The translations under genes and the position numbers were made by a program. From an uncultured bacterium (GTDB lineage: Bacteria; Verrucomicrobiota; Kiritimatiellia; RFP12; UBA1067), in NCBI GenBank assembly GCA_902801025.1, contig CADCGZ010000041.1, positions 1-37,426 of the forward strand: a stretch of DNA of 37,426 bases. Reading direction: 5' to 3'. Below, piece after piece: positions 1 through 6,262 of this stretch; the stretch's first letter is position 1, and the number at the start of each line of letters is the position of its first letter. Below the pieces are notes generated by a model that saw only the letters and a program-made list of their open reading frames with translations, ran no database searches and was not told the DNA's origin.

Positions 1-639
1 CTTGCTCTCGCCTTTCGTCAGATTTACAGTGAACGTATGGGTCGACGAATCCGTCTCCGCCTCGCCGGTTGCGACGCCCGTCATCTTCCAGACATAGTGC
101 TTGGGCGAGAACTCCTTCTCTTCAACGACATTGCCCTCCGCGTCCAGCTTGCGGTGCTTGCCATTCGTCGTGACTGTCGCGGACAGCGATATGCTGACGT
201 TCGTGCCGCCGTCCTGGACGGAGTAGGCGACGACCTTCGGTGCCGTTGCCGTCATCGAGAGAATCGGCTTCTCGTGCTCGACGGAGCCCTCGCCATCTCC
301 ATTCTCGTCGTCATCATCCTCTCCATCCTCAATGACGATCGTTGCGGAGCCCTCCGCGCTTTGGCCTTCGCCGACGGCATCTGGGCTTTTCGCGGGCTCT
401 CCCGCCGCCTTGTTGAGCGTGACGGCGGTTCTGCCGTCGCGGAAGCGCCATCCAGGCCGAGCCTCAAGCTTCACCTCCGCGGCGCCTCCGCCGACGACCT
501 CGAGCCCAAGGCCGAGCCCGCGGTCCGAAATCCTCAGTTCCGCGTCGCTCGTCGCGACGACGACGTCGTTCGTCACCGTGTTGGGCAAGGCTATGATTGC
601 AGCGGCCATTACGGTTAATAGTATACCAAATTTCCGCAT
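1..639 (-). CDS. Secreted protein of unknown function, 3' end beyond the window
   Basis: An open frame of 213 codons runs from an ATG at 639 to the left edge without a stop, so the C-terminus is missing. The first 25 residues look like a Sec signal peptide: MRKFG, then a hydrophobic stretch rich in Ala, Ile and Leu. A Gly-rich stretch around residues 42-55 and a very acidic Asp/Glu-rich stretch around residues 100-115 follow. Further on are Thr/Val/Ser-rich segments that look beta-rich, as in surface domains. GAGGTG lies about 6 bases upstream of the ATG and fixes this start. A second in-frame ATG at 609 follows a -10-like TATACT inside the coding sequence and could be an alternative leaderless start. 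I do not recognise the family. The antisense frames here lack coding features. Confidence 0.7.
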   Translation of the reverse strand, partial: MRKFGILLTVMAAAIIALPNTVTNDVVVATSDAELRISDRGLGLGLEVVGGGAAEVKLEARPGWRFRDGRTAVTLNKAAGEPAKSPDAVGEGQSAEGSATIVIEDGEDDDDENGDGEGSVEHEKPILSMTATAPKVVAYSVQDGGTNVSISLSATVTTNGKHRKLDAEGNVVEEKEFSPKHYVWKMTGVATGEAETDSSTHTFTVNLTKGESK

Positions 640-706
640 GCCACACCTCAAAGGCTGGCGCGCTTTTGCCATAAGAATCGATGTCTTCGTGTTCATATGG
701 CAAAAT

Positions 707-737
707 AGTTTATCACATCGCACGCGCCCCATGTCAA
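707..737 (-). promoter_or_regulatory. Probable sigma-70 promoter for the secreted-protein gene ending at position 1
   Basis: On the minus strand TTGACA (732-737) is followed after 17 bases by GATAAA (709-714), with TAAACT overlapping as another -10 choice. This would give a leader of about 60 bases before the ATG at 639. The -35 box is perfect and the -10 box is weak. Confidence 0.45.
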
Positions 738-739
738 AC

Positions 740-900
740 TTTTAGTTTACAATTTCGTAAAGTTGATGATGGTTGAAAAGCGATTGAAGTGTTGGGAAGC
801 GGACGAGTGGTGGTTGAGGTTGAATTGAGGTTGATTAGCGGTTGGAGTTGGAGAATCACGGATGTGGGATGGTTGTGTCGGAATCGTTCTTGTATTCGAG
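740..900. repeat. Non-coding spacer with degenerate GTTGA-type repeats
   Basis: This is the core of a 328-base gap between the secreted-protein gene and the tRNA. From about 761 to 852 the plus strand is G/T-rich and repeats GTTGA or GGTTGA-like units (GGTTGAGGTTGAATTGAGG and similar). I see no gene in it. The right end carries the terminator of the minus-strand genes and the tRNA promoter. Confidence 0.5.
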
Positions 901-940
901 AAAAAAAAACAAAGAACTCCCTCTTGTGCGCAAGAGGGAG
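901..940 (-). terminator. Rho-independent terminator for the minus-strand transcript
   Basis: A perfect 10-bp stem (917-926 with 931-940) closes a TGCG loop. On the minus strand it is followed by TTCTTTG and nine T residues (901-909). It should end transcription arriving from the Gly/His-rich protein gene at 1057-1506, after that transcript has passed antisense through the tRNA gene. Confidence 0.8.
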
Positions 941-943
941 ATT

Positions 944-952
944 TGGTAAAAT
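944..952 (+). promoter_or_regulatory. Extended -10 promoter for the CAT tRNA
   Basis: TGGTAAAAT lies 15 bases before the tRNA 5' end, a one-base variant of the extended -10 seen repeatedly in this window. No clear -35 box is visible; the spot where one would lie is the terminator hairpin. Confidence 0.5.
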
Positions 953-967
953 TTACGCCCGTTTGGA

Positions 968-1044
968 GGACCGGTAGCTCAGTCGGTCAGAGCGGGGGAC
1001 TCATAATCCCTTGGTCGTGGGTTCAAGTCCCGCCCGGTCCACCA
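968..1044 (+). tRNA. tRNA with CAT anticodon, probably tRNA-Ile2 (lysidine type)
   Basis: A full cloverleaf can be folded. The acceptor stem is GGACCGG/CCGGTCC, the D stem GCTC/GAGC, and the anticodon stem 995-999/1007-1011 with loop CTCATAA (anticodon CAT at 1002-1004). The T stem is 1017-1021/1029-1033 with loop TTCAAGT. Discriminator A is at 1041 and CCA is encoded at 1042-1044. A CAT anticodon can mean initiator Met, elongator Met or Ile2. The TTGGTCG variable region and the acceptor's opening G-C pair resemble Ile2 (CAU) tRNAs, whose wobble C is changed to lysidine by TilS. The Ile2 identity is an inference; the tRNA itself is certain. Confidence 0.85.
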
Positions 1045-1056
1045 ACGGCGAATCGT

Positions 1057-1506
1057 TTACTGCACGATAATCTGCCGCGATTCGTAGTGCCCTGGCTGCC
1101 ACACGCGAACGACTGTGCCGTTAGGCTGAATCTGATCAACGTATGTGCCGGGAACCCAGACCTGCTGCGTCGTATAGACAGGCGTCGTCACTACAGGCGT
1201 GGTCACCACGGGAGCCGCGACAACAGGAGTTGTGATGACGCGCGGGCCGATGATCGCATCAGTCAGGACGCCACCGACAACCCCTCCAACGAACCCAGGC
1301 CAGAAATGACGCCCGCCATGACCCCAACCGCTGTGATGATGGTAGTGGTGTGGCATGGGTGCCGGACGGTGGTGCATCATAGGACGCGGTCCACCGAAGC
1401 CGCCGTGATGACCGAAGCCCCCGCGATGACCGCCAAAGCCAGGACGAGCCATAAGCGTTCCCGCCGCCAGAATCGCGCCAAATGTAAGTATAAGTTTCTT
1501 GTTCAT
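1057..1506 (-). CDS. Gly/His-rich exported protein with a WVPGxY C-terminal motif
   Basis: The protein has 149 residues. A Sec signal peptide (MNKKLILTF, then a hydrophobic run ending near Met-Ala-Arg at residues 19-21) is followed by a Gly/His/Phe-rich stretch at about 23-70 with many HH and GG pairs that could bind metal. A glycine-zipper-like VGGVVGGVLTDAI and a Val/Thr/Pro repeat (TTPVV units) come next. The C-terminus WVPGTY...VWQPGHYE resembles short motifs common in small exported proteins of unknown function. I chose the ATG at 1506 because AAAGGAAAG precedes it and a signal peptide follows. A longer frame from 1614 only adds residues antisense to nothing useful and overlaps the upstream sigma-like gene. 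It lies 77 bases downstream of that gene and may share its transcript. Confidence 0.75.
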   Translation of the reverse strand: MNKKLILTFGAILAAGTLMARPGFGGHRGGFGHHGGFGGPRPMMHHRPAPMPHHYHHHSGWGHGGRHFWPGFVGGVVGGVLTDAIIGPRVITTPVVAAPVVTTPVVTTPVYTTQQVWVPGTYVDQIQPNGTVVRVWQPGHYESRQIIVQ

Positions 1507-1583
1507 TTTGTCTTTCCTTTCTCCGCTTTTTGCGGTCACGTGAAGATAGGGCACGAGTCCCGCAAAAACTGACAAAGATTTTT

Positions 1584-2171
1584 CTATTTTTTTATGCGAT
1601 CCCATTTCTTCCAACTTTCACGCATAAATTTGATTGAACGTGAAAATATCTGGTCAACATTCGCCGCAGACGACACATCGAGGAAATCCTTTATCTCTTC
1701 GCTCGAAAGGAAAAAGCGCGTTTTAAGAAGGTGTATGTAGCACCTCTCAGGGTCTTCGTTCCAAAGCAAACGGAAGAAGTATAGCGTCATGCGCCACACC
1801 TCAAGCCGGATCGTCTCCTTGTCTTGAGTTGGAAGCGCCAGCGCCTCGCCTTCGCCCTCCGCATCTGGATGTGCGCCCTCAATGGAAATCTCGCCGTGCT
1901 TGTTTGGGTCGGCGTTGAGGACATAGCCGCGAACATAGCGCTTGAGCCAGCCCTCGAAGCTTCCCTCGCCGCGATAGAGGTCTATCTTGCCCTTCCCGAT
2001 CATCTCGTCGAAGAGCATCCCCATAAGATCGCCCGCCGTCAGCGAAAAGCGCTCCATCATGTCTGCGGAGCGCATCGACTTCGACTCCGGCTCGACGACG
2101 CGCTCCCAGACGAGCTTCCACCCCTCGTCCTTGCCGTCCTTAACAAGCTGCCACCAGGTCTTGTCGTCCAT
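1584..2171 (-). CDS. Sigma-70-family (ECF-like) RNA polymerase sigma factor, putative
   Basis: The protein has 195 residues and is probably cytoplasmic. Residues about 45-92 resemble sigma region 2, including IDLYRGEGSFEGWLKRYVRG, which matches the 'YRGEGSFxGWLxRIxRN' pattern typical of ECF factors. After an acidic linker (about 95-115), residues about 145-192 resemble a region-4 helix-turn-helix (LSSEEIKDFLDVSSAANVDQIFSRS). No anti-sigma gene is recognisable nearby. The upstream partner is a 105-residue unknown protein ending 13 bases before this ATG; the pair is driven by one extended -10 promoter. The ribosome-binding site consists of a nine-G run followed by AGAG, which could vary in length. 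The assignment rests on motif resemblance only. Confidence 0.6.
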   Translation of the reverse strand: MDDKTWWQLVKDGKDEGWKLVWERVVEPESKSMRSADMMERFSLTAGDLMGMLFDEMIGKGKIDLYRGEGSFEGWLKRYVRGYVLNADPNKHGEISIEGAHPDAEGEGEALALPTQDKETIRLEVWRMTLYFFRLLWNEDPERCYIHLLKTRFFLSSEEIKDFLDVSSAANVDQIFSRSIKFMRESWKKWDRIKK

Positions 2172-2175
2172 CTCT

Positions 2176-2184
2176 CCCCCCCCC
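2176..2184 (-). other. G9 homopolymer in the ribosome-binding site of the sigma-like gene
   Basis: Nine consecutive C on the plus strand (G on the coding strand) fill the 13-base gap between the stop of the 105-residue gene and the ATG of the sigma-like gene. It is the only purine-rich Shine-Dalgarno candidate there. Runs this long are prone to slippage, so the SD-to-ATG spacing may vary between cells. Confidence 0.6.
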
Positions 2185-2502
2185 TCACTCGAACGTCGGC
2201 ACGCCGGGAACGGGCCTAAGCCCCTTGCGGTGCAGCCAAATCGGAACGGAATGCTTGCCGGCGACGAACTCGGCGAACGTCATAGACGCCGAACCGTCGA
2301 CCACGGAAAGTTCCTTGCCGGCGAACTCAAAGACCGCCGACTTTATCCTGTTACCATCGTCATCGACAATTGTGATATCGAGAGGAGTCTCAGCGACAGC
2401 CCCAGGAGGAAACACTATGGTAGCCCTCCAGCGCAAGGATTCGTCCTTCGTCGGATGCGAGCGGAACGTGAATGCTATTCTCTTGTCGGGCGGCGTTTTC
2501 AT
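2185..2502 (-). CDS. Small protein of unknown function, first gene of the sigma-like operon
   Basis: The protein has 105 residues, begins MKTPPDKRIAF, and has no signal peptide or membrane segment. It looks like a small all-beta domain (alternating hydrophobic residues, e.g. LDITIVDDDGNRI and KSAVFEF). The ATG at 2502 lies 7 bases after a perfect TGGTATAAT box, so the mRNA is expected to start at or near the ATG and lack a leader. That fixes the start and rules out the longer in-frame extension reaching 2754, which would overlap the upstream gene. Its position directly ahead of the sigma-like gene suggests a regulatory or partner role, but this is only context. I do not recognise the family. 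Confidence 0.65.
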   Translation of the reverse strand: MKTPPDKRIAFTFRSHPTKDESLRWRATIVFPPGAVAETPLDITIVDDDGNRIKSAVFEFAGKELSVVDGSASMTFAEFVAGKHSVPIWLHRKGLRPVPGVPTFE

Positions 2503-2509
2503 GGCGTAG

Positions 2510-2518
2510 ATTATACCA
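2510..2518 (-). promoter_or_regulatory. Extended -10 promoter, leaderless start
   Basis: On the minus strand TTTTGGTATAAT ends 7 bases before the ATG at 2502. No -35 box at the right distance is obvious. Confidence 0.7.
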
Positions 2519-2552
2519 AAAGCCGTGGCGTTGTGCACCATCAGGGCTTCAT

Positions 2553-3485
2553 CTATCCGCGGCCACAGCGGTCCTCGCCGTGGGCGCGGATCCACTGCTT
2601 CGCCAGGTTCACCGCCGGGACGTCCAGCGCCGCCGAGTAGGTGGGGTGGAAGATGAGCCCCGTCACCACCTCCTCGCGGAGAAGCCTCTCGGCGAACTCG
2701 AGCTGCATCTCCATGCGGCTCGCCGAGACAGGCTCCCCAAGCGTGTAGTCCCACATGTACACGCCCATCAGAAGGCTCTTATCCGGGCCGATGAAGTCGC
2801 GCATTTGCCGTACGGAGCCCTCGTGCTGGCCGAGGTTCTCCGAATGCCAGCACCAGAAGCTCGTCTCGTCGCACATGTCAATATATGGCTTGAATTCGGG
2901 CTTGATGCCGTCCTGGTCGGAATAGACCACTATCGAGAGGCGGAGGTCGTTCTCGTGAAGGCGGTCGGCGATCTTCTTCACCACGTCCTCGGTCTGCGTG
3001 TACTCCTTCACGGCGAAGAAGTCGTCCAGAAACCCGCCCGTGAAGTTCGGGAAGGCGGGCTTTATCTCGTTGATCGCCCAGTCAAGCTTGTCCCAGACGG
3101 TGCCGTTGCCGCCGTCGGTGATGCCGAAGGCGAAGCGCTTGAGCTGGCGGAACTGCTCGATGTAGTCGCCCCACGGATGGGCGGGTTTGTTGCCCCATCG
3201 GATGAAGCAGTCGTTGGGAATGCCCATGAGCCTGCAACCTTCCGCCTGCTCAACGGTCGGGCCCTCCCACTTGCGCCCGCTGCTCTTCTTGAAGCCGGAC
3301 TTGTGGCACATCTGGGCGTGGTGCCCCCACATCCACAGCCGGTCGCGGATCGTTGGTCCGTAGAAGGACGACCCCTGGAAAATGGACCGACATCCCGCTG
3401 CGGACGCCACGGCCGAGGCGGCGGCGATCCCGCCGAGGAAGTCTCTGCGACTGACGCCGCCGTTCATCGTTTCCGTCTTGTCCAT
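2553..3485 (-). CDS. Tat-exported, possibly lipid-anchored protein of unknown function
   Basis: The protein has 310 residues. Residues 12-32 form a twin-arginine signal (SRRDFLGG, then an Ala-rich hydrophobic run) ending in Ala-Ala-Gly-Cys, which fits a lipobox with lipidation at the Cys. The mature part is rich in Trp, Asp and aromatic residues (RLWMWGHHAQMCH, WDKLDWAINEI, DETSFWCWHSEN), resembling TIM-barrel glycosidase-like proteins, though I cannot name a family or catalytic residues. The start at 3485 has GAGAAAG upstream; an internal Met seven residues in would also preserve the Tat motif. It sits 26 bases downstream of the CE15-GH16 gene on the same strand, so the two are probably co-transcribed and a role in polysaccharide breakdown is plausible. 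Confidence 0.7.
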   Translation of the reverse strand: MDKTETMNGGVSRRDFLGGIAAASAVASAAGCRSIFQGSSFYGPTIRDRLWMWGHHAQMCHKSGFKKSSGRKWEGPTVEQAEGCRLMGIPNDCFIRWGNKPAHPWGDYIEQFRQLKRFAFGITDGGNGTVWDKLDWAINEIKPAFPNFTGGFLDDFFAVKEYTQTEDVVKKIADRLHENDLRLSIVVYSDQDGIKPEFKPYIDMCDETSFWCWHSENLGQHEGSVRQMRDFIGPDKSLLMGVYMWDYTLGEPVSASRMEMQLEFAERLLREEVVTGLIFHPTYSAALDVPAVNLAKQWIRAHGEDRCGRG

Positions 3486-3511
3486 GCTTTCTCTACGAGC
3501 GGCGGATCAGC

Positions 3512-5440
3512 TTATTGGCAGCGCCAGTGGCGGAAATACTGGACGGAGAACGTCTGCGGGAGGTCGGCCTTGTCAGGCTCGCCGACCCAGCCGTACATGA
3601 TCTCGCAGTCGAAAGTCACGTGCATCGGCCTGTGGAAGTGGTCGTTCGGGCGCGAGAACATCTCCACCCCGTCCGCGTACCACTTCATCTCCTTCTCCGT
3701 CCAGAGGAATCCGTACTCGTGGTAGCCGTCGGCAAAATCGAAGTCGACCTTTTTGCGGCTCGACTTTTCCGGCAGCTTCTCGACGCTGCCGAGGACGCGG
3801 CCTTCAAGATATGGCGTGCCGAGGCGGTGGACAGTGTTGTAGAACGCGCGCGCGCAATCGGACTTCTTAGATCCCTCCTTGCCGAAGATCTCGAAGATGT
3901 CGATCTCCTCGGAGAAGTCGCCGGGGCGATACTTCTTCTTCGGCTCGTCCGAAAGCGGATCGTATAGCCAGAACGCGTTGCACACCGCCGCCTTCATCGA
4001 CTTCGCGCGGCATTCGTAGTAGCCGTAGAACGTCTTCTTCTTCGACTTCACGATCGCCGTCGCGTATGTGTCGAAGCCACGCGCGAGATTGTCCGCCGTT
4101 TTCTCGTCTTCCCTTAGAAGCCGAGCCGTCAGTTTAAGCTCCCCTTTCGCAACATCGACATTGTCGCGCGAGAAAAGGAACCCGCTGCGCCGCCCCTGGA
4201 ACGACTCAACCCAGTCGTCCCACTTCGAGCGATCAAGCGTCTCGCCCTCGAATTCGTCGCTCGCCTGCTCGTCAAACACAAACTGGCATCCAACATCCGC
4301 CAGCGGACATTCGAAAGTCTGCTGTCGTCCGTCGACTGTCTGCGGAGGAGTTTTTGCAACACCCTTCCAGTGCCTTTCCGCATGCGAAAGATAGATGTTC
4401 CAGTCGAATAGCCCGAGATCGTGCTTCCCCTCGTGGCAGTGGTACGAGACACACGACGGATCCTTCCACGCCGCGCGGGCGAGCTCAGTCGCCTTGCGCT
4501 CGCCCTCGGGACCCGCCCAGTCGTCAGTACTCCCCGAGCCAACAGCCAAAAGCCGCGGCGCTACGCAGGAAAGAAGCTCGTGCTGGTCAAAAGGCATCTC
4601 CTGCTCGCGGTTGACCCACAATGTGTAGTCGAGACAGAACCAGTACTGAAATGTGCGGACGATCTGCGCTATGTGCTCCGACTTAGGGAGGTCGAGATGG
4701 TTGAGCTTCGCGCCGGCGCAGCCTGAGCCATTCACGCAGACGCACGCGAAGCGCGGGTCGGTGACTGCCGTCCAGAGCGCGGTCTTTCCGCCGCGGGAAT
4801 GCCCTACGACGGCGACCTTCTTCGCGTCTATCTCCGGGACTGTCTCGAGCCAGTCGAGCGCACGGCTCGCGCCCCAGCCCCACGCGGAGATCGTGCCCCA
4901 GAGCTTCGGGTCCCTGTACGCTCCCGGCTTCTCGAAGGCCTCGAACACGCCTTTCGTGTTGCCGGTGTTGTAGTCAGGAGCCACGTCCCACGTATAGAAC
5001 GAGACGGCCGCGAAGCCGCGCTTCACAATCTCCTCCACCGGAAAGAACGGGCTCTTCTTTTCGCGCTCGGGGTCGCAGTTCGCCTTGTAGTCGCGATTGC
5101 AGATGAGAAGAAACGCCGGAACTGGCCCCTTCGCATCGGCCGGCACAAACGCCGTCACGGGAAACGAATTAGTCCCAAACGAACCGCCGTAGACGACGCG
5201 AACTTGCTTGCGCACCATCTTGCCGCCTGGCATAAGCTTGTCGTCCGAAATCTTCTCGAACTTGAGAAGCAGCGGCTTCTCCGCCTCCGCAGGGCGACGC
5301 CCAAACTCGTTGTCGGCGAAGAACGCGACGATTTCATCGCGCGACTTCTCTCCGATTGCGTTAATCCGCGTCTCCGCCGCGCCTGCAGCAAATGCGACGA
5401 CCGCGCCTGCGGCGAGCGACAACATCCCTTTCATCACCAT
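3512..5440 (-). CDS. Secreted two-domain enzyme: CE15-like glucuronoyl esterase fused to GH16
   Basis: The protein has 642 residues with a Sec signal peptide at 1-22. Residues about 30-360 match carbohydrate esterase family 15. The nucleophile elbow GHSRGGKTALW holds Ser215, and the His region CHEGKHDLGLFDW (about 335-347) fits the catalytic His. CE15 enzymes cleave ester bonds between glucuronic acid on xylan and lignin or other alcohols. After a linker (365-390), residues 390-642 match GH16. EEIDIFE carries Glu512, Asp514 and Glu517, the usual nucleophile/assisting Asp/acid-base triad, and the GYYECRAK strand is typical of endo-beta-glucanase/galactanase members. The GH16 substrate cannot be read from sequence. 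The start at 5440 follows AAAGGAAA and its own promoter. The fusion is unbroken, with no stop or frame change between domains. Confidence 0.85.
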   Translation of the reverse strand: MVMKGMLSLAAGAVVAFAAGAAETRINAIGEKSRDEIVAFFADNEFGRRPAEAEKPLLLKFEKISDDKLMPGGKMVRKQVRVVYGGSFGTNSFPVTAFVPADAKGPVPAFLLICNRDYKANCDPEREKKSPFFPVEEIVKRGFAAVSFYTWDVAPDYNTGNTKGVFEAFEKPGAYRDPKLWGTISAWGWGASRALDWLETVPEIDAKKVAVVGHSRGGKTALWTAVTDPRFACVCVNGSGCAGAKLNHLDLPKSEHIAQIVRTFQYWFCLDYTLWVNREQEMPFDQHELLSCVAPRLLAVGSGSTDDWAGPEGERKATELARAAWKDPSCVSYHCHEGKHDLGLFDWNIYLSHAERHWKGVAKTPPQTVDGRQQTFECPLADVGCQFVFDEQASDEFEGETLDRSKWDDWVESFQGRRSGFLFSRDNVDVAKGELKLTARLLREDEKTADNLARGFDTYATAIVKSKKKTFYGYYECRAKSMKAAVCNAFWLYDPLSDEPKKKYRPGDFSEEIDIFEIFGKEGSKKSDCARAFYNTVHRLGTPYLEGRVLGSVEKLPEKSSRKKVDFDFADGYHEYGFLWTEKEMKWYADGVEMFSRPNDHFHRPMHVTFDCEIMYGWVGEPDKADLPQTFSVQYFRHWRCQ

Positions 5441-5462
5441 ATTGCAATTTCCTTTTGGAAGA

Positions 5463-5471
5463 ATTATACCA
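5463..5471 (-). promoter_or_regulatory. Extended -10 promoter for the CE15-GH16 gene
   Basis: TATGGTATAAT on the minus strand, with a 22-base gap holding AAAGGAAA before the ATG at 5440. It forms a perfect 11-bp inverted repeat with the divergent promoter at 5512-5522. Confidence 0.7.
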
Positions 5472-5513
5472 TAAATCCACTAACGCTGCGAACTGGCGCT
5501 TTGCATCGCACTA

Positions 5514-5522
5514 TGGTATAAT
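5514..5522 (+). promoter_or_regulatory. Extended -10 promoter for the secreted protein at 5549
   Basis: TATGGTATAAT (5512-5522) is followed by AAAGGAGAA and the ATG at 5549. No -35 consensus is seen at 16-18 bases. Confidence 0.7.
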
Positions 5523-5548
5523 CACGGCACAAAGGAGAATCATAAGGC

Positions 5549-6241
5549 ATGAACACCGTAAGACTGGCTACAGCCGCGGCAATGGCTGCCATCGCTGGCA
5601 CGCTCATGGCGGAGAGCACCGTAGTTGACGTGGACTTCTCGCGCGGCAAATGGAACAAGGACGACTTCACCGCCGTGAAAAGCTGGCGCTTCGGCTATCT
5701 CGGCGTCTTCGACCAGATCGACGACGCGATAGTGAACAGATGCCCCGACAAGAGCGGAGAAGAGATATTCAAGAAGCACTCGAACGACGTATACGCCGCG
5801 ATCGTGCACAAGACGCGCCTAAGTCTAGGGACTACTGTCTCGTCCACGATGATGTTCGACCACCGCATGGCCCCCATCGTCGTGTTCGCGCACGAACTCG
5901 GCGCCGCGGCGGACGGTACGCCGGAATTTCGCGAACACTGGGAGGCATGCCTCTTCGACAAGGGAGTCAACCTGTGGCATCATACGTTCGTGGAAGGCAA
6001 GCAGAAATGGAGTCTCGCCGCGTCGATGCGGCTTCCTGAAAAAGAACGCTTCAAGCCAAACGTCAAGTATTCGCTTTCGGTCAAGGTGTTCAAGGACAGT
6101 CATGGCCTGAAATGCGTGGAGATCTCGTGCGGCGGCTATTCCTTCACCCACGAGGACCAGACGCTGCCGGACGACTTCGTTGCCGGCATAATAGGATGCG
6201 AAGGACGGAACTTCTTCTACGACTTCAAGGCCGTGAAGTGA
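5549..6241 (+). CDS. Secreted protein of unknown function, possibly a lectin-like beta-sandwich
   Basis: The protein has 230 residues with a signal peptide at 1-21 (MNTVRLATAAAMAAIAGTLMA). The mature part begins with STVVDVDFSRGKW, a pattern often found at the start of concanavalin-like beta-sandwich domains in PVC and Bacteroidetes proteins. It also has paired strands late in the chain (KYSLSVKVFKDSHG, CVEISCGGYSF) that fit such a fold. No catalytic motif is visible and I do not recognise the family. It has a strong ribosome-binding site and is transcribed divergently from the CE15-GH16 gene through a symmetric promoter region, which suggests joint expression. The start is fixed by the SD and the signal peptide. 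Confidence 0.75.
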   Translation: MNTVRLATAAAMAAIAGTLMAESTVVDVDFSRGKWNKDDFTAVKSWRFGYLGVFDQIDDAIVNRCPDKSGEEIFKKHSNDVYAAIVHKTRLSLGTTVSSTMMFDHRMAPIVVFAHELGAAADGTPEFREHWEACLFDKGVNLWHHTFVEGKQKWSLAASMRLPEKERFKPNVKYSLSVKVFKDSHGLKCVEISCGGYSFTHEDQTLPDDFVAGIIGCEGRNFFYDFKAVK

Positions 6242-6248
6242 CGCCAGT

Positions 6249-6262
6249 CGTCTGATCAGACG
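6249..6262. repeat. 14-bp perfect palindrome between convergent genes
   Basis: CGTCTGATCAGACG spans the ispA stop codon in the 14-base gap between two convergent genes. It may be a bidirectional transcript-end signal or a protein-binding site; it has no loop and no T run. Confidence 0.4.

Noticed and set aside
2472-3725. Plus-strand open frame of 417 codons opposite the Tat-exported protein gene
   Set aside because: The opposite strand carries a Tat signal and a coherent protein; this one is His/Leu/Val-rich noise.
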